Below, one piece after another: positions 1 to 6,099 of a stretch of 6,741 bases of DNA. Both the position numbers and the translations under genes were made by a program. Source of the stretch: Candidatus Terrybacteria bacterium RIFCSPLOWO2_01_FULL_58_14 (lineage in GTDB: Bacteria; Patescibacteriota; Minisyncoccia; Terrybacterales; 2-01-FULL-58-14); NCBI GenBank assembly GCA_001824745.1, contig MHSZ01000018.1:1-6741 (forward strand), read 5' to 3'. Within the stretch, counting starts at the first letter, position 1; the number at the start of each line of letters is the position of its first letter. Under the pieces are notes generated by a model. It made no database searches. It saw only the letters and a list, made by a program, of their open reading frames with translations, and was not told where the DNA came from.

Positions 1-273
1 GTGCTCATCCAGAAAACAATCCGCGCTGCAAAAAAATATCGCGCGCGCACCATTCTCCTCGGCGGAGGGGTCGCCGCAAACCGAGAACTCCGCAGACAAC
101 TGAGCCAAGCGGTGAAGCGCGAAATTCCATATTCCAAATTCTATATTCCAGATTCCCACTACGCTCTCGACAACGCCGCGATGATTGCTGCAGCAGCATA
201 CCTCCACTGGCAAACCATGACGCGCAGCCAGCGACAACGAACAACCTGGCAGCGCGTCCGCGCTCGCGTATGA
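1..273 (+). CDS. tsaD: tRNA N6-adenosine threonylcarbamoyltransferase TsaD, C-terminal end (5' truncated by window edge)
   Basis: TsaD transfers the threonylcarbamoyl group from TC-AMP to A37 of ANN-decoding tRNAs, working with TsaB/TsaE in bacteria. Only the last 90 residues are visible. They show the family's GGGVAAN-x-ELR segment (residues 21-31) and the late DNAAMIA motif (57-63), whose Asp is a metal/substrate-site residue in the ASKHA-fold family. Alignment by eye with E. coli TsaD (SANRTLR ... TDNGAMIA) runs through with only about 2 extra residues. The GTG at position 1 is an internal Val codon, because the rest of the protein must lie upstream. Oddity: codons for residues 42-53 coincide with a five-unit heptamer array (124-158), so a conserved enzyme tolerates repeat DNA here. 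The C-terminal tail after residue 70 is Arg-rich. valS follows 25 nt after the TGA. Confidence 0.93.
   Translation: MLIQKTIRAAKKYRARTILLGGGVAANRELRRQLSQAVKREIPYSKFYIPDSHYALDNAAMIAAAAYLHWQTMTRSQRQRTTWQRVRARV
124..158 (+). repeat. Five-unit heptamer tandem array inside tsaD
   Basis: Five consecutive 7-mers read ATTCCAT, ATTCCAA, ATTCTAT, ATTCCAG, ATTCCCA. The stretch is clearly AT-richer than the surrounding tsaD codons. Because 7 is not a multiple of 3, the array is read in all three phases and encodes a mixed peptide (around IPYSKFYIPDSH) just before the conserved DNAAM motif. It resembles short tandemly repeated sequences (STRR-like) and is related in phase and composition to the larger array at 2375-2481. 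Confidence 0.75.
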
Positions 274-274
274 T
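246..274 (+). promoter_or_regulatory. Possible sigma70-type promoter for valS
   Basis: CTGGCA (246-251, 4 of 6 to TTGACA), a 17-bp spacer, then TATGAT (269-274, 5 of 6 to TATAAT). The -10 overlaps the tsaD stop codon. Predicted transcription start is near 281, giving a very short valS leader of about 18 nt. A purine stretch AGAGGA (279-284) lies 14 nt before the valS ATG, rather far for a Shine-Dalgarno. The -10 match is good, the -35 modest, so read-through from tsaD remains equally possible. Confidence 0.3.
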
Positions 275-298
275 AGGGAAGAGGACAACGCACCCCCT

Positions 299-2380
299 AT
301 GAACGACGAACTCCCCAAACGCTACGATCCTCTCGCCGTCGAGAAAGCGGTCGCGGAGCGCTGGCGCGCGCAGGGCTACAGCAATCCCGATAACCTGCCC
401 GAGCGCCACCGCGAGCCGTTCGTTGTCATGATGCCGCCGCCGAACGTGACGGGGTCGCTTCACATGGGACATGCGCTGGAAGCCGCTCTTACGGACTGCC
501 TCGTGCGCTTCAAACGAATGCGGGGATACCGCACACTCTACCTCCCCGGCATGGATCACGCCGGGATTGCGACGCAGAATGTCGTGGAGAAAACATTACA
601 ACAAGAAGGAAAAACGCGGCACGATCTCGGTCGCGAAGAATTCCTCAAACGCGTCTGGGCATGGAAAGAGCAATACGGCGGCATTATCCTCGAACAGTTC
701 CGGCGCATCGGCGTATCTGCGGACTGGTCGCGAGAACGCTTCACGATGGATGAGCACTACACGCGGGCGGTCGAGGAGGCCTTCCGGCGCTACCAAGAAA
801 AGGGGTGGATCTATAAAGGGACGCGAGTCATCAACTGGTGCCCGCGCTGTGCCACCTCGCTCTCAGACCTCGAAGTGAAGTACGTACCGGAGCGCGCAAA
901 ACTCTACTACATCCGCTACGGTCCCTTCACGCTCGCGACGGTCCGTCCGGAAACTAAGCTCGGGGATACGGCTCTCGCCGTCCATCCGGAAGACGCGCGC
1001 TACGCCCAATGGATCGGAAAAACCATCGACATAGAATCGGTAGACAACAATATTCCGCGGGAAGAATCGCCAAGAAAAAAAACTGTCCAGATACAGGTCG
1101 TAGCCGATGACGCGGTCGATCCTGCGTTCGGAACGGGAATCATCAAAGTGACGCCGGCACACGACATCACCGACTTTGAAATCGGGCAGCGTCATGGCTT
1201 ACCGTCCATCATGATCATCGACGAACATGCGCGCATGAACGAAAACGCGGGCGCGCGATACCGCGATATGGCCGCGGCGGAAGCGCGCGCGAAAATCGCA
1301 GACGACCTGGCAGCACTCGACCTCATCGAAAAAGTCGACGACTACGAACACAATATTGCCCGCTGCGACCGATGCGGTTCTATCGTGGAACCCATTCCCT
1401 CCCAGCAATGGTTCCTCAAAATGGCAGAGTTAGCCGAAGCTGCGGCAGATGCGTACCGTTCCGAAAACGTACGCATTGCTCCGGAGCGCTGGCTTCATGT
1501 CGCGCTCGAGCGGCTCGCGCATGAACGCGACTGGTGTATCTCGCGACAGCTTTGGTGGGGGCATCGCGTCCCCGTTCAGGGAGAAACGGATGTCCTCGAC
1601 ACCTGGTTCTCCTCAGCGCTCTGGCCCTTTGCAACGCTCGGATGGCCAGACGCAACAAAAGATCTCATAAGGTACTACCCCACGCAGTGGATGACCTCCG
1701 CGCGGGAAATACTCTTCCTCTGGATCAACCGCATGATCTTCTCCGGCTCTTTCTTCATGGGCAAAACGCCCTTCACCGAGGTCTTCATCCATCCCACCGT
1801 CCTCACGAAAGAAGGAAAGCGCATGTCCAAATCCCTCGGTACCGGCATTGACCCCCTCGCACTCATCGAGCGCGAGGGTGCGGACGCCCTACGATTCGGT
1901 CTCCTATGGCAGCTCACTGGTGCGCAGGATATCCGGTTCGACGACAGCGCGATCGTCGCCGGACGAAAATTCCTCACAAAAACCTGGAATGCCACACGCT
2001 ATGTCCTTGGACGTATCGGGGAAACGGCGGTACCTTCCACGGCACCGGAACCGGAAAAGGAAATAGATCAAGCAATCCTGAGAGAACTCGCTTACGCAGT
2101 GGCGGCCGTAGAGGAGCACCTTGAGGCACTCCGTTTCGGCCAAGCTCTCGAGCGTTTCTATGAGTTCTTCTGGCATGCCTTCTGCGATAAGTATCTTGAA
2201 GCCACAAAGAAGCGGGAAGACGAACAGGCCAAACTCGTACTCTTGTGGGTGCTTTCGGCCTCCCTGCGCGTCCTGCACCCCTTCATCCCATTTGCGACCG
2301 ATGAACTCTGGGAAAAACTCCCTCATCAGGAACGCACGCCTCTTACGATCGCCCCCTGGCCCGACGAGCATAGAAAATAG
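299..2380 (+). CDS. valS: Valine--tRNA ligase, compact form without C-terminal coiled-coil arm
   Basis: Class I aminoacyl-tRNA synthetase that charges tRNA-Val in the cytoplasm and edits mis-activated Thr. Visible motifs in order: PPPNVTG and HMGH (46-58); CxxC at 181/184; CP1 editing domain with TVRPETKLGDTA (214-225) and PAHDITDFE (286-294, Asp289 the expected editing Asp); second CxxC at 356/359, the likely zinc partner; SQQWF (368-372); RDWCISRQLWWGHR (410-423); DVLDTWFSS (431-439); RMSKS (508-512); then an anticodon-binding helical domain ending in IAPWP. Length is 693 aa against roughly 850-950 for typical bacterial ValS. Two parts are missing: the 35-45 residue insert usually between GHRIP and DVLDTWFSS (here only VQGET-sized), and the C-terminal coiled-coil arm. 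KMSKS carries Arg in position 1. The ATG at 299 gives a normal N-terminus. The stop sits at the border of the heptamer repeat. Confidence 0.96.
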   Translation: MNDELPKRYDPLAVEKAVAERWRAQGYSNPDNLPERHREPFVVMMPPPNVTGSLHMGHALEAALTDCLVRFKRMRGYRTLYLPGMDHAGIATQNVVEKTLQQEGKTRHDLGREEFLKRVWAWKEQYGGIILEQFRRIGVSADWSRERFTMDEHYTRAVEEAFRRYQEKGWIYKGTRVINWCPRCATSLSDLEVKYVPERAKLYYIRYGPFTLATVRPETKLGDTALAVHPEDARYAQWIGKTIDIESVDNNIPREESPRKKTVQIQVVADDAVDPAFGTGIIKVTPAHDITDFEIGQRHGLPSIMIIDEHARMNENAGARYRDMAAAEARAKIADDLAALDLIEKVDDYEHNIARCDRCGSIVEPIPSQQWFLKMAELAEAAADAYRSENVRIAPERWLHVALERLAHERDWCISRQLWWGHRVPVQGETDVLDTWFSSALWPFATLGWPDATKDLIRYYPTQWMTSAREILFLWINRMIFSGSFFMGKTPFTEVFIHPTVLTKEGKRMSKSLGTGIDPLALIEREGADALRFGLLWQLTGAQDIRFDDSAIVAGRKFLTKTWNATRYVLGRIGETAVPSTAPEPEKEIDQAILRELAYAVAAVEEHLEALRFGQALERFYEFFWHAFCDKYLEATKKREDEQAKLVLLWVLSASLRVLHPFIPFATDELWEKLPHQERTPLTIAPWPDEHRK

Positions 2381-2481
2381 AGAATTGAGGATTGAGGATG
2401 CATCACGGAAGAAATCTCTTGAATCCTCACACCTCAATCCCCGCTTCTCACTTCCCAATCCCCGCTTCTCAATCCTCTCCG
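2375..2481. repeat. Heptamer-phased intergenic repeat with inverted arms
   Basis: This fills the valS-prsW gap. The left part is in minus sense (AATAGAG, AATTGAG, GATTGAG, period 7, from about 2376). The right part is in plus sense from 2419: TTGAATC, CTCACAC, CTCAATC, CCCGCTT, CTCACTT, CCCAATC, CCCGCTT, CTCAATC, CTCTCCG. Within it a 16-nt direct repeat (2435-2450 and 2456-2471) is exact, offset by 21 = 3 x 7. The arms TTGAGGATTGAGGA (2385-2398) and TCCTCACACCTCAA (2424-2437) pair at 12 of 14 positions, making a hairpin just after valS. The valS stop TAG lies at the left border. It might act as a terminator or RNA-stabilising element, but no T-tract follows. There is no coding potential, and the open frame through it is only repeat read-through. 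Confidence 0.8.
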
Positions 2482-2483
2482 CC

Positions 2484-3269
2484 ATGCTCTTACTCTCGCT
2501 CATCTTCGCACTCCTCCCGTCATTTGCGTGGTTACTGCTCTTTCTCCACGAGGACGTGCATCCGGAACCGAACCGTCTTGTCATCCGCGCGTTCATCGCA
2601 GGAATGCTCGTAACCGTCCCCACCGTGCTCGTGGAGGGTCTTTTGGACTGCGTGATTCGCAGCTGTGCGGCACCAGCGCCTTTTGCGGTCCTCCCCGACG
2701 CACTACGCGATATTCTCTACATCTTTCTCGGGATCGCGCTCGTCGAAGAGACGATGAAATACTTCGCGGTGCGTTTCGCGATCCTCCGGAATCCCGGCTT
2801 TGACGAACCGATTGACGCATTGTTATACTTAGTCATAGCTGCCCTAGGATTCGCCGCGGTCGAGAATGCCCTTACCGTCGCGCACGCTTCGGTTCAGACG
2901 GCGGGATTCTTCGGGCTAGAGGGGGTCTTCGTCATTCTTGGCGCACGATCCCTTTCAGCAACTCTGCTGCACGCCCTGGCCTCCGGAATCGTCGGCTACG
3001 CTCTTGCCCGGGCCTTCTTCCGCCGCCACCCCCTTCCCCTGGACCTTATCTTCGGTATCGGCGTTGCCACTTTAGTGCACGGCGCCTATAATGGACTCGT
3101 CGGCGGCCTCTTCCCTTTCCTGGATTCCGAACAGGCGGCGGTGGTCAACGTCGTGATCCTGTTGGCGGCCACCGGAGGCGCACTCATTTTCATGATTCGC
3201 GATCTCCGACAACGCAGTGTTCGCCACCGATGGCGCAATGCCGGCGACACGGCGCGGGAAATCGCGTAA
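2484..3269 (+). CDS. PrsW-family intramembrane metalloprotease
   Basis: 261-aa polytopic membrane protein with hydrophobic segments from residue 1 onward, roughly eight helices. It carries the four signature elements of the PrsW/CAAX-protease-like superfamily: EETMK (88-92), EN in AAVENAL (127-128), HA in LLHALASG (163-164), and HGAYN (199-203). The Glu pair and the two His are the expected metal/catalytic residues, so the enzyme looks active. PrsW in Bacillus cleaves the anti-sigma factor RsiW at site 1; the target here is unknown and no anti-sigma gene is visible. The open frame runs back to 2121, but that part overlaps valS and then reads the repeat. ATG 2484 begins directly with a membrane segment and is chosen, although it has no Shine-Dalgarno (pyrimidine-rich leader). 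It ends in a basic cytosolic tail. hsp20 starts 12 nt downstream, so co-transcription is likely. Confidence 0.85.
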   Translation: MLLLSLIFALLPSFAWLLLFLHEDVHPEPNRLVIRAFIAGMLVTVPTVLVEGLLDCVIRSCAAPAPFAVLPDALRDILYIFLGIALVEETMKYFAVRFAILRNPGFDEPIDALLYLVIAALGFAAVENALTVAHASVQTAGFFGLEGVFVILGARSLSATLLHALASGIVGYALARAFFRRHPLPLDLIFGIGVATLVHGAYNGLVGGLFPFLDSEQAAVVNVVILLAATGGALIFMIRDLRQRSVRHRWRNAGDTAREIA

Positions 3270-3281
3270 CAATACCACCCT

Positions 3282-3800
3282 ATGGCCAACGAACCTTCAT
3301 TCTTCGAACGCCTCACTGGCGGCACCCGAAACGAGGACGCGCCGCCTCAGCCCAAACAGGTGAACTTCGCGGAAAACGCAGCACCCCCCCAAGACGATCA
3401 ACCCGCAGCACAGCGGGTGCCGGTGACCAGTTCCGAGAAACACGAACAGTGGATGGAAGAAGCCCAGGAGGGCCAGCTCACGATCGACGTGTACCAGACC
3501 GATACTGATATCGTGATCAAGTCCACGGTCGCAGGCGTGAAGCCGGAAGATCTCGATATCGCGATTACGAACGATATGGTGACCATCCGCGGCCGCCGCG
3601 AACGCGACGAGGAGGTTTCGCAAGACCGCTACTTTTACCAAGAATGCTACTGGGGTCCTTTCTCGCGTTCCGTCATCCTTCCCGCTGATATCGATGCGGA
3701 GAAAGCGGACGCCTCAATGCACAACGGCATCCTCACGATCCGCCTCCCGAAGGTCGAAAAGGAACAGACGAAAAAGATCAAAGTGAAGCCCATCCCCTAA
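3282..3800 (+). CDS. Small heat shock protein, Hsp20/alpha-crystallin family
   Basis: 172-aa ATP-independent holdase chaperone that binds unfolding proteins in the cytoplasm. The N-terminal ~60 residues are Pro/Gln-rich and low in conservation, starting with FFERLTGG, a usual sHSP N-arm. The alpha-crystallin domain spans about 64-160: LTIDVYQTDTDIVI, AGVKPEDLDI, VTIRGRRE, YWGPFSRSVILP, and the family-typical GILTIRLPK (149-157). The C-terminal tail ends IKVKPIP, giving an I-x-V motif (166-168) of the kind that docks neighbouring dimers in oligomers. All expected elements are present and the length is normal. No Shine-Dalgarno precedes ATG 3282. It lies 12 nt after the protease and 5 nt before the VanW gene, suggesting one operon linking chaperone and envelope functions. 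Confidence 0.95.
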   Translation: MANEPSFFERLTGGTRNEDAPPQPKQVNFAENAAPPQDDQPAAQRVPVTSSEKHEQWMEEAQEGQLTIDVYQTDTDIVIKSTVAGVKPEDLDIAITNDMVTIRGRRERDEEVSQDRYFYQECYWGPFSRSVILPADIDAEKADASMHNGILTIRLPKVEKEQTKKIKVKPIP

Positions 3801-3805
3801 TCTCC

Positions 3806-5482
3806 ATGCCCACGCGCGCGCTCACCCTTGCCCTTCTCACCCCCGCCGTCGCGGGGGTGTTTCTCCTCGGCGTTGAAGCGGTGAACGCCTCGCGCATCAT
3901 CTACGGCCTCCATGTCGGAATCGAATCGCTCGGGGGCGCAACCCAGCAAGATGCCCAAATGCTCCTCGCCCAACGATTCGGTATATTTCTCGACACCCCT
4001 CTCACCCTTACGGGCGGCGGGGTCACGGTCACACGCACGCCTCGGCAACTCGGAGTGCAAATCAACACCGAAGCGACATTAGCGCAAGCGTGGGATCAAG
4101 GCCGAAGCGGCGCGCTCCTCTCCGATCTTTCCGCCCAACTCACCGCACTTGTGTCCGGCACGACACTGATACCCGTCGTCCGTATCGATGATGCGGTTTT
4201 TGCGGCGAACCTCGCCGATGCTTTCCGCGCCATCGATCATCCCGCTCAAGATGCAGCGCTCCTCTGGGATACCAAGCGCGGGGAGATCGTCCGCGTTCCC
4301 GAACAAGCGGGGCGCATCGTCGACCGTGCGATGATCCGCGCATCGCTTCTGGAAGCCGCCGCCTCTCTGAAACTTCCCCCCGCCATCGCGGCGGAAGAAA
4401 TCAACGATGCCCCCCGATTAGCGATCAACGATCTTGGGGATGTGGAAACGCGCGCGCGCGAAGTCGTCTCTCGCGCACCCATCACGCTCAAGGCGGGCGA
4501 TACGAGCCGGCAAGTTACGCGCCTGCAGCTCGGCCTCTGGCTCACTACGAAACCCGATCCTGCCACCGGGGATGCGATGCTCATCCTCGACGAGACCCAC
4601 GTGAACGGGTTCCTCGAACGGGAGATCGTGCCGAGCGTGAACCGCGAGGCGGTTGATGCGCGCTTCCGAATGGAGAACGGCCGCGTCACCACATTCGCTC
4701 TCGCGCGCGACGGCCAAGACCTCAATCTGGAAGAAGCGCGCGCAGTACTCACGCTGGAGCTTTTGGGAGGAACTGCGCGAGAAATCACGCTCCCGGTCGC
4801 GATCACGCCGCCCCAAATCGGCAACAACGCAGCAGAAGAACTCGGCATCCGGGAACTCCTCGCAGCCGGAGAAAGTGATTTCAAGGGGTCGCCGGCAAAC
4901 CGCATCCACAATATCAAAGTCGGCACCGCGCGCTTCAGCGGCGTCCTCATCAAGCCGGGCGAAGAGTTCTCTTTCAATACCATTCTGGGACCAGTTGGGC
5001 CGCAGACCGGCTACAAACCCGAGCTTGTGATCAAACAAAATAAAACCGTGCCCGAGTACGGCGGTGGGCTCTGCCAAGTCGCCACCACCGCGTTCCGGGC
5101 AGCGGTCTACGCGGGCCTCCCGATCACCGAACGCCGCAGCCACGCTTACGTGGTGCGCTACTACGGCACGCCGGGGTTTGACGCGACGATCTATCCGCCG
5201 CATCCGGATTTGCGCTTCACCAATGACACGGGGCACCACATCCTTGTGCAAACAAACATCGTGGGCACGAAACTTCGCTTCGAGTTCTACGGAACAGCCG
5301 ACGGCAGGAAAGTCGAGCTCGTGGGACCAAGGGTCTACGGTCAAAAACCCGACGGTTCGGCCAAGGCAACGCTCACGATGCGCGTCCTTGGGGCCGACGG
5401 CACGACGCGCGAGCAAACATTCAACTCCTCCTATAGATCCGCAGCACTCTACCCGATCGATCGCCGCAATCCGTTGGAATAG
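3806..5482 (+). CDS. Exported VanW-domain protein with putative peptidoglycan-binding repeats
   Basis: 558 aa. N-terminal hydrophobic segment (about 5-26) acts as signal or anchor, so the bulk is extracytoplasmic. Residues 31-100 (with LGG, then RTPRQLGV) and about 220-290 (APITLKAGD...LQLGLWL) resemble the repeated peptidoglycan-binding domain often placed before VanW. The VanW domain spans about 355-481: GESDFKGSPANRIHNI, the FSFNTILGPVGP segment, YGGGLCQVATT (418-428, Cys423), RRSHAYVV with His446, and the FTNDTGHHILV end. VanW was named from vancomycin-resistance clusters, but its biochemical role is unknown and nothing here implies resistance. It is probably a cell-wall-associated or wall-remodelling protein. 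A C-terminal ~75-residue tail follows (TMRVLGADG), perhaps a small beta domain. It starts 5 nt after hsp20 without Shine-Dalgarno. A perfect 9-bp hairpin lies in the signal codons. Confidence 0.9.
   Translation: MPTRALTLALLTPAVAGVFLLGVEAVNASRIIYGLHVGIESLGGATQQDAQMLLAQRFGIFLDTPLTLTGGGVTVTRTPRQLGVQINTEATLAQAWDQGRSGALLSDLSAQLTALVSGTTLIPVVRIDDAVFAANLADAFRAIDHPAQDAALLWDTKRGEIVRVPEQAGRIVDRAMIRASLLEAAASLKLPPAIAAEEINDAPRLAINDLGDVETRAREVVSRAPITLKAGDTSRQVTRLQLGLWLTTKPDPATGDAMLILDETHVNGFLEREIVPSVNREAVDARFRMENGRVTTFALARDGQDLNLEEARAVLTLELLGGTAREITLPVAITPPQIGNNAAEELGIRELLAAGESDFKGSPANRIHNIKVGTARFSGVLIKPGEEFSFNTILGPVGPQTGYKPELVIKQNKTVPEYGGGLCQVATTAFRAAVYAGLPITERRSHAYVVRYYGTPGFDATIYPPHPDLRFTNDTGHHILVQTNIVGTKLRFEFYGTADGRKVELVGPRVYGQKPDGSAKATLTMRVLGADGTTREQTFNSSYRSAALYPIDRRNPLE
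3838..3866 (+). other. Terminator-like hairpin within the first codons of the VanW gene
   Basis: CACCCCCGC (3838-3846) and GCGGGGGTG (3851-3859) form a perfect 9-bp, very GC-rich stem with tetraloop CGTC, followed at once by TTTCTCC. It lies at codons 11-18 of the VanW gene, 32 nt after its ATG. It could lower or attenuate expression relative to hsp20, or be a chance product of GC-rich Ala/Val/Gly codons. Confidence 0.4.
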
Positions 5483-5492
5483 CGAATAGGTT

Positions 5493-5516
5493 ACCCCGCC
5501 ATGTGGGCGGGGTTCT
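5493..5516 (+). terminator. Hairpin downstream of the VanW gene, probable weak intrinsic terminator
   Basis: ACCCCGCC (5493-5500) pairs with GGCGGGGT (5506-5513), an 8-bp GC-rich stem with loop ATGTG, 10 nt after the VanW stop. Only a short pyrimidine tail (TTCTC) follows, so termination would be weak alone. It is immediately followed by a second hairpin at 5517-5556. Confidence 0.5.
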
Positions 5517-5556
5517 CAATCTCGCAGCCGCTCGCCACGGCTCGCGGGCGAGATTG
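5517..5556. repeat. Two-part inverted repeat between converging genes
   Basis: CAATCTCGC (5517-5525) and GCGAGATTG (5548-5556) are perfect 9-nt inverted arms. Inside, AGCCG (5526-5530) and CGGCT (5538-5542) form a second stem with a 7-nt loop. In RNA from either strand this gives a long interrupted hairpin. It may help stop transcription from both directions between the converging units. Confidence 0.55.
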
Positions 5557-5557
5557 G

Positions 5558-5591
5558 AAAAAGAATTGCGCCCCGACAATTGTCGGGGCGC
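5558..5591 (-). terminator. Intrinsic terminator of the small membrane protein gene
   Basis: Positions 5568-5591 are a perfect 24-bp palindrome (arms start GCGCCCCGACAA). Read on the minus strand it is followed by AATTCTTTTTCC, a short T-tract (T5 at 5558-5562). It lies 22 nt beyond the stop codon at 5614. Hairpin plus T-tract only works in minus-strand RNA; in plus sense the tract is A-rich. Confidence 0.75.
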
Positions 5592-5613
5592 TGCACGTTC
5601 CGTTGCTGCCTTA

Positions 5614-5928
5614 CTACTCGCTCGGCATCTCCTCGACACCCACGGCCTGCGCGATCACGTGCCCGGTGCGCGATAGGCCCTGGAAGATCGTCGCGATGCA
5701 TCGCAACGCGAGCGCGACGACGATCAGGACCACGGCCGCACCCCAGTAGACGTGGAGGGCCACCCGGTTAATCGAGGTCTCCACCTTAGGGATCGAGATG
5801 GGATCGTCGATCATGGCGCCGAAAATGCCCCACGCCGTGGGCGCCGCCAGGTACATGCCGAGCACGTAGAGCCCGACACCGATCCAGAACCAGCCCGTCG
5901 CGACAAGGTCGATCATCATTTCCTGCAT
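5614..5928 (-). CDS. Small two-helix membrane protein of unknown function
   Basis: 104 aa, family not recognised. Two hydrophobic helices are visible: about residues 12-30 (GWFWIGVGLYVLGMYLAA) and 57-78 (ALHVYWGAAVVLIVVALALR). Between them lies a short polar link (DDPISIPKVETSINR), and the end is acidic (VGVEEMPSE). Start choice: the open frame continues upstream to 6006, but ATG at 5928 has AAGGAG (5938-5943) 9 nt before it, and the longer version would run across the promoter at 5994-6022. It has its own promoter and terminator, so it is a monocistronic unit. The promoter is the best consensus match in the window, suggesting strong constitutive expression. The convergent VanW gene does not suggest a function, and the structured RNA upstream has its own terminator. 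Confidence 0.8.
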   Translation of the reverse strand: MQEMMIDLVATGWFWIGVGLYVLGMYLAAPTAWGIFGAMIDDPISIPKVETSINRVALHVYWGAAVVLIVVALALRCIATIFQGLSRTGHVIAQAVGVEEMPSE

Positions 5929-5937
5929 TGCTTTTTG

Positions 5938-5943
5938 CTCCTT
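5938..5943 (-). promoter_or_regulatory. Shine-Dalgarno site of the small membrane protein
   Basis: AAGGAG on the minus strand, 9 nt before ATG 5928. It fixes the start codon and is the only full Shine-Dalgarno at any gene start visible in the window. Confidence 0.8.
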
Positions 5944-5993
5944 CCGTCTTGATTGTGAATTTCCGGCTTCCGTCACCGGATGCTCTGGATATA

Positions 5994-6022
5994 ATATTAC
6001 CATCAATATTCTATTTTGTCAA
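5994..6022 (-). promoter_or_regulatory. Near-consensus extended -10 sigma70 promoter
   Basis: On the minus strand: TTGACA (6017-6022, perfect -35), a 17-bp spacer, then TAATAT (5994-5999). TGG directly upstream of the -10 supplies the extended -10 TGn element. Predicted start is near 5987, giving a leader of about 58 nt to the ATG at 5928. The leader contains a small stem, TCCGG/CCGGA. The block is a short AT-rich island in GC-rich DNA. Confidence 0.8.
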
Positions 6023-6058
6023 TACTCCTTCGCTTCCGGCCTAATCACGCTCCCGAAA

Positions 6059-6099
6059 CGAAAAGAAAATGCCGCCGGAGCACGTTGTGCGCCGACGGC
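6059..6099 (-). terminator. Strong intrinsic terminator of the structured RNA gene
   Basis: On the minus strand GCCGTCGGCGCAC (6099-6087) pairs with GTGCTCCGGCGGC (6083-6071) over 13 bp, with two G-U wobbles and loop AAC. ATTTTCTTTTCG (6070-6059) follows, a proper T-tract. The wobbles are legal only in minus-strand RNA, as is the T-tract, so the direction is clear. No coding gene ends near it, which implies a noncoding transcript. Confidence 0.88.

Noticed and set aside
2121..2483. N-terminal extension of the protease frame by 121 residues
   Set aside because: It overlaps valS out of frame and then translates heptamer repeat; the membrane protein begins naturally at ATG 2484.
1904..2623. Minus-strand 239-aa open frame opposite the valS end and repeat
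   Set aside because: It passes through conserved valS sequence and the heptamer repeat; no domain or start signal.
4246..5416. Long minus-strand open frames (245 and 332 aa) opposite the VanW gene
   Set aside because: Arg/Ser-rich shadow translations of a GC-rich gene with no recognisable domain; the plus strand has clear VanW motifs throughout.
5929..6006. 26-residue N-terminal extension of the small membrane protein
   Set aside because: It would start inside the promoter region and skip the clear AAGGAG site before ATG 5928.
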